Positions 25,123 to 34,025 of a DNA stretch of 45,799 bases are shown here, in pieces; the stretch's first letter is position 1, and every line of letters starts with the position of its first letter. Both the position numbers and the translations under genes were made by a program. The stretch covers positions 1 to 45,799 of the forward strand of contig SAAX01000016.1 of the NCBI GenBank assembly GCA_009929215.1, read 5' to 3'. The notes beneath the pieces were generated by a model, which was not told the DNA's origin, ran no database searches, and worked only from the letters and a program-made list of their open reading frames with translations. This stretch comes from Deltaproteobacteria bacterium. GTDB lineage: Bacteria; Desulfobacterota; Desulfovibrionia; Desulfovibrionales; Desulfovibrionaceae.

Positions 25123-25518
25123 ATGGATCAACATCCGGTAGTTACCGACCACGCTGGACTTTCCCACCGTTTCAGCCACGACAACCTGCACATATCTGTT
25201 TCATCCCGCTTTGATCCGCCGCAGGCCACTGCACTCATTCAGCTTCTTGAGTGCAATCAGGCCAACTGCAAACGAATTTTCATCGACGTGCGACACGTAG
25301 CCGACCCCCACCCCTCTGCCATAGATGCCCTCAAAACCTCGCTGCTGTTGGGCGGGCTGAGCACAGAGCGCATTGTCTTCAAGGGCAAGAGCGGTTTTGA
25401 CATGGCCGTTACCGGCAACCGCGTGCTTATCGTGCAAAAGAAAAAACACGTATGCAAGGGCAACTGCGCCAACTGCAAATGCGGCCACAACAAACACCAG
25501 CACCACGCGGAAAACTGA
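25123..25518 (+). CDS. Small protein with a Cys/His-rich C-terminal tail
   Basis: 131 residues, not assigned to a family. Residues 20-105 look like a compact alpha/beta domain (KRIFIDVRHVADPHPSAIDALKTSLL, RIVFKGKSGFDMAVTGNRVLIV), vaguely like STAS-type folds. The last 20 residues are metal-ligand rich: C111, C115, C118, C120, H122, H125, H127, H128. This suggests binding of iron, zinc, nickel or copper, or a redox centre. ATG 25123 is preceded by GGAG; the frame opens earlier (25030) without a ribosome site. It follows a Fur-like site and precedes the porin gene by 132 bases. Iron-related function is an inference. Confidence 0.75.
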   Translation: MDQHPVVTDHAGLSHRFSHDNLHISVSSRFDPPQATALIQLLECNQANCKRIFIDVRHVADPHPSAIDALKTSLLLGGLSTERIVFKGKSGFDMAVTGNRVLIVQKKKHVCKGNCANCKCGHNKHQHHAEN

Positions 25519-25577
25519 TCAACCGTTGGTACGGTGCCGCAAGCATCGGCAGGATGCTTTGCGGCCTTGATCAACCG
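25516..25577. repeat. Hairpin flanked by 10-bp direct repeats
   Basis: TGATCAACCG occurs at 25516-25525 (including the stop codon of the preceding gene) and again at 25568-25577. Between them GCCGCAAGCATC (25536-25547) pairs with GATGCTTTGCGGC (25553-25565) with one bulge. There is no T-tract. It could be a small inserted element with duplicated target bases or a processing hairpin before the porin gene. Confidence 0.5.
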
Positions 25578-25650
25578 CACGCATAAAGCGCGCTGTGGTT
25601 GGCTGTGGCCGCCACGGCAAGCGAACAAACCCTTTATGGAGGAGTAAGGA

Positions 25651-27270
25651 ATGAGTTCAAAAGAAAGGAATGGTCTGCACCGCTTTAAAAAAACATGCAT
25701 GGTCACACTGCTGGCAGCGGGCATGCTGATGGGCGTGGCCGGGGGGGCCAAGGCCGTAGAATTCAAAGCCAAGGGCGAATGGCTGGTGGGCTTTGGCGTG
25801 GGCGACGGCAACCTCAGCAAGACCACCAGGGACAATGCCGGCAACAAAACCAAGACCAACAACCAGGACCAGTTTGGCGCTTCGCAGCGCGTGCGCTTGC
25901 AGTTGGATGCCGTGGCCTCCGAGGCCCTTTCCGGCACGGTGTATTTTGAAATAGGCGATCAGAACTGGGGCAAATCTGACGAGGGCGGCGCGCTTGGCGC
26001 GGATGGCCGCGTTGTGGAAGTTAAAAACGCCTACATCGACTGGCTGATTCCCCAGACTGAAGCACGCCTGCGCATGGGTATTCAAACCACCACTCTGCCC
26101 AACGTGGCGGGCGGCTCTGCCGTCATGGATGCCGACGCCGCGGCCCTTACCGCCAACTACAAGTTCAACGACAACGTGGGCCTCACCTTTATGTGGGCGC
26201 GCCCCGTCAACGACAACTTCAGCAACAACTACATCGACCTGAACAACAACCAGTCCAGCACGGAAAAAGCCAATTATCTCGACAACCTCGACCTGTTCAT
26301 GCTTTCCATGCCCCTGTCGTTTGACGGTGTGGATGTAACCCCCTGGGCCATGTACGGCATGCGCGGCAAAAACGCCCTGCGCGGTCTTGAAGCGGTCAAC
26401 AATGCCGAGCCGTGGTCAACCAACGACGGCAATCTGGGCCTTACCCTGCCCGGCCTGACCCCTGGCTTCAACTATGCGGGCAGCACGCCGCTGACTGCTT
26501 CCACCACCAGCAAGCAGTATGGTTCGCTGTTCTGGGCGGGGTTGCCTGTTTCCCTCAGTATCTTCGACCCGCTGCACATCGAATTTGACATCAACTACGG
26601 CTATTCCGAGGCCATGGGCCGCTACGATGTGCTCAAGCGCGGCGAAGAAACCGTGCGTGCCAGCACGGGCCGTCAGGGCTGGCTGGCCAAGGCCCTTGTG
26701 GAATACAAGATGGATTGGGCCACCCCCGGCATCTTTGGCTGGTATGCCAGCGGCGACGACGGCAACGTCAAAAACGGTTCCGAGCGCATGCCTTCCATTG
26801 CCGGAGCGGGCAACTTTACCTCGTTTATTGGCGACGGCAACCTTTCGTGGAGCCCTGTTGCCAGGGGTTGCGACTGGACCATGAGCTACGCGGGCACATG
26901 GGGCATTGGCGCACAGCTGAAAGACATGAGCTTTATGGAAGACGTCACGCACACCTTCCGCTTAGCTTACTGGGGCGGCACAAACGCGCCCTCCATGGTC
27001 AAATACATGGCCTCTGCCTCTTCGTGGAACGAAGGCATCGGCGGCGATGGCCCCTACCTGACCACCAACGATGGTCTGCTGGAATTCAACCTTGTGAATA
27101 CCTGGCAGGCCTACGAAAACCTGAGTGTGAATCTTGAACTTGGCTACGTTGCCAACATGATGGACAAAAGCACCTGGAAAAAGGCCGGTTACAACAACGG
27201 CGCTGGCAACGGTAGCTTTGAAAAGCAGGATGCCTGGAAAGCCCAGGTTGTCTTCCAGTACAGCTTCTAA
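25651..27270 (+). CDS. Outer-membrane porin, Desulfovibrio homotrimeric type
   Basis: 539 residues. It has an N-terminal signal peptide (about 1-35, cut after AGGAKA), then a beta-barrel with alternating polar/aromatic strands (VEFKAKGEWLVGFGVG, RVRLQLDAVASEALSGTVYFEIGD, LRMGIQTTTLPN). The last residues AWKAQVVFQYSF end in the aromatic outer-membrane insertion signal. It forms water-filled channels for small solutes. GGAGGAG lies seven bases before ATG 25651. A terminator follows at 27317. This family is a major outer-membrane protein of Desulfovibrio and supports the assignment of the organism. Codon use looks highly biased, in keeping with strong expression. Confidence 0.93.
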   Translation: MSSKERNGLHRFKKTCMVTLLAAGMLMGVAGGAKAVEFKAKGEWLVGFGVGDGNLSKTTRDNAGNKTKTNNQDQFGASQRVRLQLDAVASEALSGTVYFEIGDQNWGKSDEGGALGADGRVVEVKNAYIDWLIPQTEARLRMGIQTTTLPNVAGGSAVMDADAAALTANYKFNDNVGLTFMWARPVNDNFSNNYIDLNNNQSSTEKANYLDNLDLFMLSMPLSFDGVDVTPWAMYGMRGKNALRGLEAVNNAEPWSTNDGNLGLTLPGLTPGFNYAGSTPLTASTTSKQYGSLFWAGLPVSLSIFDPLHIEFDINYGYSEAMGRYDVLKRGEETVRASTGRQGWLAKALVEYKMDWATPGIFGWYASGDDGNVKNGSERMPSIAGAGNFTSFIGDGNLSWSPVARGCDWTMSYAGTWGIGAQLKDMSFMEDVTHTFRLAYWGGTNAPSMVKYMASASSWNEGIGGDGPYLTTNDGLLEFNLVNTWQAYENLSVNLELGYVANMMDKSTWKKAGYNNGAGNGSFEKQDAWKAQVVFQYSF

Positions 27271-27316
27271 CCCACACTTCCGTTAACCGCGCCGATCCCT
27301 TCCCGGTGCGCCACAT

Positions 27317-27347
27317 CGCCGCTTTCGCCAGCCGGAAGCGGCGTTTT
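27317..27347 (+). terminator. Intrinsic terminator of the porin gene
   Basis: CGCCGCTT (27317-27324) pairs with AAGCGGCG (27336-27343), followed by TTTT. Confidence 0.7.
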
Positions 27348-27360
27348 GCTTTGCGCTCAA

Positions 27361-27666
27361 CTATTTTGGGGCAGCATCCCAGGCGGCAAGGCCGCCTTCC
27401 ATGTACTGTACATCAAAGCCCTTGGCTGTGAGCGCCTCGTGCACAGACTTGCTCACCGAGCCGCCGCGCACGCAGTAGATGGCCACGGGTTTGTCCTTGG
27501 GCAGCTGCGCGGCCCATTGGTCAATGTATTCAGGATTATGCCACTCTGCCCCGGCAATGGTGCGCGGGTCTGCCTGATAGTCTGCCTCGCGGCGGACATC
27601 GCAAATTGTGGCAGATTTATTTTGGAGCAACGCTGCAAATTCCTGCGGAGTAACTGTCGCACCCAT
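27361..27666 (-). CDS. Rhodanese-domain protein
   Basis: 101 residues; a single rhodanese domain, cytoplasmic (no signal peptide). The catalytic loop is YCVRGGSVSKS with the persulfide Cys near residue 65. ATICDVRREADYQADPRTIAGAEW is the typical N-terminal CH2 region, and GFDVQYMEGGLAAW the typical end. It moves sulfane sulfur or acts in thiosulfate/cyanide or redox chemistry; the acceptor is unknown. AGGGGGC precedes ATG 27666. It lies 37 bases after the chromate transporter gene on the same strand and is probably co-transcribed with it. It faces the porin gene across the porin terminator. Confidence 0.92.
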   Translation of the reverse strand: MGATVTPQEFAALLQNKSATICDVRREADYQADPRTIAGAEWHNPEYIDQWAAQLPKDKPVAIYCVRGGSVSKSVHEALTAKGFDVQYMEGGLAAWDAAPK

Positions 27667-27703
27667 AGTGCCCCCTGCTGGTCAAAAGTTTCAGGTGTTT
27701 ATT

Positions 27704-28996
27704 CTACCACATCAACTGCCACAGCAAACCGGCCAGCCCGCTCAGGCCCACCAGGGCATGCATGGAAATTTTAAAGCGCACCAAGGCCACAAGCGAGAGC
27801 AGCGCAATTACCACGGCAAAGGCGTCAAAACCTGTGGCGGGAAAAAACGTGTTCCAAGCAAAAAACACACCTATTTTGAGAATAACACCAACAACTGCGC
27901 CAGATATGCCCGTAAGCGCGGCATTGAGCTTTTTGTTGGCGGTGATGGCCTCAATGTAAGGGGCACCCGCAAATATAAACATGAAGCTGGGCAAAAAGGT
28001 GGTAAAGGTGGTGAGCAGCCCGCCCGCTATGCCCGCTGTCAGCGGTGTGAGGTTGCCGGGCTGGTTCCATGCGGCAATAAAGCCCACAAACTGCGTTACC
28101 ATAATCAGCGGGCCGGGAGTGGTTTCTGCAAGGCCAAGGCCCAGCAGCATGTCTTTTTCTGTCAGCCAGCCCAAATTGACGGCATGCTCCACGATATAGG
28201 CAATGACAGCATACGCGCCGCCAAAGGTCACAAAGCTGGCCTTGGAAAAAAATACGGGAATCTGCGACAGCATGTCTGCCATGCCCCTGGTGGCAAAAAC
28301 GGGCAGCACAACAGCCAGCCATATTACCACAAAGATGCCCACCACCCTGAAAAGATGCGACAGGGGCGGCAGATGGGTGAACGATTCCTGCGCTTCAACC
28401 ATACATTCGTTGGTTCCCGGCATTTTCTGACAAAATATATCTGGCCGCACTTTGCCAAGCATCACGCCAGCCACACCGGCCAGCACCACAATGGCCGGAA
28501 AGGACACGCCAAAGAACTGCCCCAGCACAAACGAGCCGCCCGCAAAAGCATACAGGGCCGGATGCTTGAGCGATTTTTTTGAAAGCCGGATGAGCGCTTC
28601 AATAACAATGGCAACCACGGCTGCGGCAATACCGTGGAAAATTCCTGCCACCATGGGAACCTGCCCCTTGGCGGCGGCAAGCCACGCGAGAAAGAGCATC
28701 AGTATCACCGAGGGAAACAGAAAACACAGCCCGGCGATGGTTCCGCCCCAATAGCCGTTGAGCCGCCATCCAATATACACTGCCAATTGGTGCGCCTCTG
28801 GCCCCGGCAAAAGCATGCAAAAGTTCAGCGCCCGCAAAAATACCTTTTCGCTGATCCATTCCCTGCCATCCACCAAGTTTTTGTGCATCATGGCGATCTG
28901 CCCCGCAGGCCCGCCAAAGTTGATGAAACCCAGCTTGAACCAGTACCAAAAGGCTTCGCGCAGGCTAACCTGTGGCGCGGCATCGTTCTCGCTCAT
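27704..28996 (-). CDS. chrA: Chromate transporter, ChrA/CHR family
   Basis: 430 residues, the full-length (two CHR domain) form. Inner-membrane protein of about ten to twelve segments that in known members exports chromate. The N-domain motif is FINFGGPAGQIAMMH with LNFCMLLPGPEAHQLAVYIGWRLNG; the C-domain repeats it as SFVTFGGAYAVIAYIVEHAV with GLAETTPGPLIMVTQFVGFIAA. ATG 28996 follows AAGGGA at good spacing; the frame is open 19 codons higher without a ribosome site. The downstream rhodanese is probably in the same transcript. Whether it truly exports chromate here or another oxyanion such as sulfate-like anions is open. Confidence 0.92.
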   Translation of the reverse strand: MSENDAAPQVSLREAFWYWFKLGFINFGGPAGQIAMMHKNLVDGREWISEKVFLRALNFCMLLPGPEAHQLAVYIGWRLNGYWGGTIAGLCFLFPSVILMLFLAWLAAAKGQVPMVAGIFHGIAAAVVAIVIEALIRLSKKSLKHPALYAFAGGSFVLGQFFGVSFPAIVVLAGVAGVMLGKVRPDIFCQKMPGTNECMVEAQESFTHLPPLSHLFRVVGIFVVIWLAVVLPVFATRGMADMLSQIPVFFSKASFVTFGGAYAVIAYIVEHAVNLGWLTEKDMLLGLGLAETTPGPLIMVTQFVGFIAAWNQPGNLTPLTAGIAGGLLTTFTTFLPSFMFIFAGAPYIEAITANKKLNAALTGISGAVVGVILKIGVFFAWNTFFPATGFDAFAVVIALLSLVALVRFKISMHALVGLSGLAGLLWQLMW

Positions 28997-29159
28997 AAAT
29001 TTCCCTTGCCTGTCAGGCCGATTGTACAACAAAAACCCTCGGGGCTGCCGCACACAGGCGGCATCTGGAAACCTGAAACTACCTTACGGTCTGCCTTGTG
29101 GCAGATCAATCGAGTTCTGGCACATTGCACAAAATACGGACCTGAACGCAGCACTAAAC

Positions 29160-29189
29160 ATAAAAGAGGCCGCCCGTGGGGCGGCCTCT
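29160..29189 (-). terminator. Intrinsic terminator of the chemoreceptor gene
   Basis: AGAGGCCGCCC (minus 29189-29179) pairs with GGGCGGCCTCT (29175-29165). On the minus strand the stem runs straight into TTTTA. Confidence 0.8.
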
Positions 29190-29214
29190 GGCAGTCAAAG
29201 TGCGCTTGTTTGGG

Positions 29215-30984
29215 CTATCCCTGGCTTTTCATTTCACCGATAAGCCGTTGGAGCGCCTGCGACTGCTGGGCCAGATCGGTAACAGCTCTGGAGGCTTGTT
29301 CCATGGCCTGAGCCGTTTCTGCAGAAATGGTAGAAACCTGTTCCACCGAACGGTTGATTTCTTCACTGGCAGCAGACTGCTGCTCACTGGCCGTGGCAAT
29401 GGACTGTACCTGATCATTCACAAGTTGCACGCATTCAAGAATATTTTTCAGCGATTCGCCAGACTGCTCCGAAAGCTTGGTGGCCTGTTCGATGGACTCG
29501 CCCGTTTGTTCAACGCTCTGGATGTTCTTTTTTGTGCCTTCCTGAATTTCCTTGATGGCCCGGCCCACTTCTTGGGTTGCGGTCATGGTTTTTTCTGCCA
29601 GTTTGCGCACTTCGTCGGCAACCACGGCAAAACCGCGCCCGGCATCGCCCGCGCGGGCGGCCTCGATGGCAGCGTTCAGCGCCAGCAGGTTGGTTTGGTC
29701 GGCAATATCTGCAATGACGCCCATGACCTGCCCAATGCTCTCTGCCTGTTTGCCCAGGGCGTCCATATCTGCCTTGAGGGCCAACGACTGCGAGTGCACG
29801 GTAGTGATGCCCTTAACGGCATCGTTCACTATCTGCGCGCCTTCAACCGCCTGCTTGCGGGCATTGTTTGATACATCTGCCGCCTGTTGGGCGTTTCTGG
29901 CCACCTCCAGCACAGTGGCGTTCATTTCTTCCATGGCGGTTGCGGTTTCGCGCACACGGCCAGACTGTTCATCTGCACCACGGCTCGACTGCTCGATCTG
30001 GGCAGAAAGCTCTTCAGACGCAGAGGTAACAATTTCCACCACGCCCTCAAGCTGGCGCGCAGCCTGAAGCATGCCCTCGGCCTTGGCGCGCTCGGCCTGA
30101 CGGCGGGCTTCATCTGCCTCGGCGGTGGCCTTTTGGGCGCGTTCAGATTCTTCCTGAGCCTGCTGACTTTTTTGATCAGCCTCGGCTATTTTGCCCTTGA
30201 GGGTCGCCACCATATGCTTCATGGCCCCAAAAACGCCAATTTCCGGGCGGGCAGGGTCAAACCTTGCCTCCAGATCTCCACCTGCAATCTTTAAGGCAAG
30301 CTCGCCCAGCGATGCCGGTTCGTCGCCAAGCTGGCGCAGCATGTTGCGCGAAATAACATAGCCAAGACCAAGCCCCACCAAGACCGACAGCAACACGCCT
30401 GCTATGGTTACCATTTTTGCAGTTTCGTAATCGCGCAGGCTTTGGGTGCTTTGAGATTCCGCAAATTCCAATTTCATTTCCCCAATGCTGGTGAGAAGAT
30501 CGGCAAGCTTTCTTACCAGCACCCGTCCCTTGGTGGATGAAAGCTCCTGCGCCTGTTGATTCATGGCCGGGTCTGTTGAGCTGCCCAACTCCACAATCTT
30601 GTTGTGCACGCCACGCCATTCCCTGATTAATTCATTGAGCTCTGCAAGCAATTTTTGGGCGGTTTCGGTTATAAAATAGCGCTGCATGTCTGCAAGATAT
30701 TTGTCCAGTATGGCATTTTCCTTGCGCAGATTGTCCAGAGCCGTGCGGTTATCTTCATCCGTAGTGCTGATGATCAGATCTTTTTCTTCGCGCACAATTC
30801 TCAAAACTTCTATATTTGTCATCCGGGTCAGGTTCAAACCTTTCATGTGAACGGAGCTGAGTGCTTCTACAGAAGAAGACAAGTTATTCAAGCTTTTTAC
30901 ACCATACAGACCAACCATAACGGTGAACAGGCATAAAAGCAGACTGAGGCCAGACAATTTTTGCATCGTTGAAATTTTTAACAT
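29215..30984 (-). CDS. Methyl-accepting chemotaxis protein
   Basis: 589 residues. Two membrane segments (about 8-30 and 192-213) enclose a periplasmic four-helix-bundle sensing domain of the 4HB_MCP type. A HAMP-like region (about 215-265) and a long cytoplasmic coiled coil follow. The kinase-control tip is [38 protein letters not shown], essentially the family consensus. There is no C-terminal pentapeptide for CheR/CheB docking (it ends LIGEMKSQG). GAGGA precedes ATG 30984. It controls CheA activity from an unknown ligand. There are no che genes nearby, so it is a stand-alone receptor gene with its own terminator. Confidence 0.95.
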   Translation of the reverse strand: MLKISTMQKLSGLSLLLCLFTVMVGLYGVKSLNNLSSSVEALSSVHMKGLNLTRMTNIEVLRIVREEKDLIISTTDEDNRTALDNLRKENAILDKYLADMQRYFITETAQKLLAELNELIREWRGVHNKIVELGSSTDPAMNQQAQELSSTKGRVLVRKLADLLTSIGEMKLEFAESQSTQSLRDYETAKMVTIAGVLLSVLVGLGLGYVISRNMLRQLGDEPASLGELALKIAGGDLEARFDPARPEIGVFGAMKHMVATLKGKIAEADQKSQQAQEESERAQKATAEADEARRQAERAKAEGMLQAARQLEGVVEIVTSASEELSAQIEQSSRGADEQSGRVRETATAMEEMNATVLEVARNAQQAADVSNNARKQAVEGAQIVNDAVKGITTVHSQSLALKADMDALGKQAESIGQVMGVIADIADQTNLLALNAAIEAARAGDAGRGFAVVADEVRKLAEKTMTATQEVGRAIKEIQEGTKKNIQSVEQTGESIEQATKLSEQSGESLKNILECVQLVNDQVQSIATASEQQSAASEEINRSVEQVSTISAETAQAMEQASRAVTDLAQQSQALQRLIGEMKSQG

Positions 30985-31459
30985 AATTCCATCCTCGTTC
31001 AGGATTTACCCAAAATATTGCGCTTAACCGCCATAGATACTCCGTTATATAAAACTCGGGTGAATTACAGATTTATTTAGATCAGTTTAGATGTTTTTTG
31101 TTACATATTTACGTCTAATGCTTTCAGTAATCCATATCAATTTTAAAAAATAAACGATAATACAACTCCATACCAGCTATTCCACAAAGATAAAAACAGC
31201 ATTAATTTAATTGTTATATGTGATTTTTGAAATATATAATCTTTACGACAGATGCCATGAGCTACATAATCAGCAAAAAACAGTATTATATTTATTCCCG
31301 TTCTCAATATAAAATTTTGTGCAAAACATCACAGCCAATAAAGCTTACCCTCACACGGCACTCGGCAACTTTGGTAAAAATAAATGACACAAATCGTTGC
31401 ATACGCAACAAAACACCGTCACACGAGCAAATTCAGCCGTAAAGAACACCTCGGCAAAC
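30985..31459. other. AT-rich gap upstream of the chemoreceptor gene
   Basis: 475 bases without a supported gene. The sequence between 31040 and 31420 is strongly AT-rich, probably holding the receptor promoter. The open plus-strand frame at 31227-31442 has no ribosome site and its biased Ile/Tyr/Lys composition mirrors the AT content. I could not find a convincing sigma-28 or sigma-54 site by eye. Confidence 0.4.
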
Positions 31460-31494
31460 AAAAAAGACCGGCTGCACCCTGAGTGCAACCGGCC
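31458..31494 (-). terminator. Intrinsic terminator of the rel gene
   Basis: A 12-bp stem with two mismatches (minus 31494-31483 against 31477-31466) is followed on the minus strand by TCTTTTTTG. Confidence 0.75.
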
Positions 31495-31554
31495 GTAAAC
31501 TGATGATCAGCCTGCTTTGCGGAATCTGCGCCGACATCGTCGGCAAAACCCTGT

Positions 31555-33720
31555 TTACGAGGCGTCGGCCTCTGTATCGCGCACCACCTCAAAAATGGGC
31601 GGCAGCATGCGTATGGCCTCAATAAGCTGGTACAGCTGGGTGGCGTCGCGCACTTCTACGGTGATGCGCAGCTTGGCGCGGCCATCCACCTGATTGTCCA
31701 TGTTCAGGCCGATAATATTCACCTTGTTGTGGGCCATAACCTCGGCAACCTTGGCCAGCACGCCCTGCTCGTTTTTGGCAATAATAAAGATGCCTGCGGC
31801 GTAGGGCTTTTCTTCCATGCCGTCCCAGTGCACAGAAATAAGCCGCTCTGGCTCCATATTGGCCACGTTGGGGCAGTCTGCGCGGTGCACGCTGATGCCC
31901 AGGCCACGGCTGATATAGCCTATGATGGGATCGCCCGGCACAGGGTTGCAGCACTTGGCAAAACGCATGAGCACGCCGTCCACGCCAGAGATGCCCACGC
32001 CCTCGCCCTTGCGTGAGGCGGCCTCCTTGCTTTCCTTTACCGTGGGGGCTGCCGGTTCGGCAGCGGCGGCGGCCTCTGGATGCAGCACGGCATACAGCCG
32101 GTTAAGCACCTTGCGCGGCGTGGTGTGGGCATAGCCCACGGCGGCCACAAGGTCATCCACACTGTCAAAATTCATTTCCTGGGCCACAATGGCCAGGTGG
32201 CCATCCTTGGTGGCTTTGCCTACATTAAGGCTGACCTTGCGCCCTTCTTTTTCAAGCAGGTCGCGGCCCAGCGACACAGCGTGGGCGCGTTCCTCGGTGC
32301 GCAGATAGTGCTGAATACGGCTGCGCGCCTTGGCTGTTTTGACAATCTTGAGCCAGTCGCGGTTGGGGTTGCGTGCGGGATCGGTGAGAATTTCGACCAC
32401 GTCGCCGTTTTTCAGCTCTGTGCCAAGGGGCATAAGGCGGCCATTGATTTTTGCACCGCTACAGTGCTGGCCCACCTTGGTGTGGATGATAAAGGCAAAG
32501 TCGAGCGGGGTGGCCCCTTCGGGCAGTTCCTTTACATCGCCTGCGGGCGTGTAGACGTACACCTCGTCCTTGAACAGATCCATCTTGAGCGAATGCATGA
32601 ACTCACGGGAGTCTGTTTCTTCGCTCTGGCGCTCAAAAATTTCGCGCAGCCAGGCAAACTGCTCAAGGTCTTTGCTGTTGACGCGGCCTTTTTCCTTGTA
32701 CAGCCAGTGCGCGGCCACACCATGCTCGGCCTGACGGTGCATGTCTTCGGTGCGTATCTGAATTTCAATACGCTCGCCTTCGGGCCCAATGACCGTGGTG
32801 TGCAGGCTCTGGTAGCCGTTGGTCTTGGGCATGGAAATATAGTCTTTAAAGCGCCCGTGCACGGGCCGCCATTGCGAATGCACCAGACCAAGCGCCGCGT
32901 AGCAATCCTTGATATCCTTGACCAGCACACGAAAGGCCATGATGTCGTGCATTTCGTCCAGGGTCATGGACTGGGCCTGCATCTTTTTATAGATGCTGTG
33001 CTTGTGCTTGATGCGCCCGTAAACCTGCCCTTCTATGCCGTTTGATTCCAGCAGATCCTGAATCAGCCCCACAACCTTGCCGATGATCTGCTTTTCCACC
33101 ACCTGATGGTTGTCCAGCCAGTGATCGATCTGGTTGTAGATGTCGGGGCGCATGTATTTGAAGCTCAGGTCTTCCAGGTCGCGCTTCATTACGTACAGAC
33201 CCAGCCGGTTGGCCAGGGGCGCGTAAATATCCATAGTTTCCTGGGCAATGCGCTTCTGCTTGTGGCTTTTCTGAAAGTCGAGCGTGCGCATGTTGTGCAG
33301 GCGGTCGGCCAGCTTGACCATAAGAACCCGCATGTCGTGGCTCATGGCCAGGATCATTTTGCGGATATTCTCTGCCTGGGCTTCTTCTTTATTTTCAAAG
33401 CTTATCTGGCTGATCTTGGTGACACCATCGACAATATCGGCCACTTCTTCGCCAAAATTTTCGTCCAGCTCTTCAATGGTGGCCTTGGTGTCTTCCACCG
33501 TATCGTGCAGCAGACCAGCAGAAATGGTGGGCTCGTCAAAACCCATTTCGGCCAGAATACTGGCCACAGCCAGCGGGTGGGAAAGGTAAGGTTCGCCCGA
33601 AAGGCGGGTTTGCCCCGCGTGGGCGGTGGCCGCAAACACATACGCCCGCTGGATCAGCTCCAGATCGGCGTTGGGATTGCTGGCCGAAACCTTATCGAGA
33701 ATTTCCTGAATACGAATCAT
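31555..33720 (-). CDS. Bifunctional (p)ppGpp synthetase/hydrolase
   Basis: 721 residues; Rel/SpoT family, makes and degrades the alarmone (p)ppGpp. The hydrolase HD domain is intact: H48 in YLSHPLAVA, H72-D73 in GLLHDTVEDT and DRLHNMRTL. The synthetase domain has RFKDYISMPKTNGYQSLHT (R290-D293); RxKD rather than ExDD marks bifunctional enzymes. EIQIRTEDMHRQAEHGVAAHW follows. A TGS domain (VYVYTPAGDVKELPEGATPLDFAF) and a C-terminal ACT domain complete the layout. ATG 33720 has GGTGGA eight bases before it. It is the only Rel-type gene in the window and likely the general stringent-response enzyme. Confidence 0.95.
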   Translation of the reverse strand: MIRIQEILDKVSASNPNADLELIQRAYVFAATAHAGQTRLSGEPYLSHPLAVASILAEMGFDEPTISAGLLHDTVEDTKATIEELDENFGEEVADIVDGVTKISQISFENKEEAQAENIRKMILAMSHDMRVLMVKLADRLHNMRTLDFQKSHKQKRIAQETMDIYAPLANRLGLYVMKRDLEDLSFKYMRPDIYNQIDHWLDNHQVVEKQIIGKVVGLIQDLLESNGIEGQVYGRIKHKHSIYKKMQAQSMTLDEMHDIMAFRVLVKDIKDCYAALGLVHSQWRPVHGRFKDYISMPKTNGYQSLHTTVIGPEGERIEIQIRTEDMHRQAEHGVAAHWLYKEKGRVNSKDLEQFAWLREIFERQSEETDSREFMHSLKMDLFKDEVYVYTPAGDVKELPEGATPLDFAFIIHTKVGQHCSGAKINGRLMPLGTELKNGDVVEILTDPARNPNRDWLKIVKTAKARSRIQHYLRTEERAHAVSLGRDLLEKEGRKVSLNVGKATKDGHLAIVAQEMNFDSVDDLVAAVGYAHTTPRKVLNRLYAVLHPEAAAAAEPAAPTVKESKEAASRKGEGVGISGVDGVLMRFAKCCNPVPGDPIIGYISRGLGISVHRADCPNVANMEPERLISVHWDGMEEKPYAAGIFIIAKNEQGVLAKVAEVMAHNKVNIIGLNMDNQVDGRAKLRITVEVRDATQLYQLIEAIRMLPPIFEVVRDTEADAS

Positions 33721-34025
33721 GCGTAACATCCACCCACAACGTAAAATAATCTTTTCACCACTTCTGCGACTATGTTCCGACAAGAGCGGGCTTGTCAACG
33801 CCGCAAAGCGGCCAATGGCAGGAATACAGCCAACCCGCGCCGCACCCCGCAAATGCCGCTCAGCCCTTAAAATCATCATATCCGCCAATTCCAGCCAGTG
33901 CCTGCCAAACTTCCAGGGGCCAAAGGGCAAGACCGCTGGCAAGAGCGTGGGGCACTATCGTTCACGGGCCGTGGCCCGTAACGTGCGTGAGGTGGTTATT
34001 GTTGGTCAGAAATGGCCAATTGAAC
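33721..34025. other. Gap between rel and the solute-binding protein gene
   Basis: No gene is visible in these 305 bases. There is a perfect ACGGGCC/GGCCCGT hairpin (33964-33970/33973-33979) that could serve as the 3' end of the solute-binding-protein transcript, without a T-run. The remainder should contain the rel promoter. Confidence 0.4.

Noticed and set aside
32080-33045. Long plus-strand frame opposite the rel gene
   Set aside because: Shadow of a highly conserved gene; no start signal and no recognisable protein.
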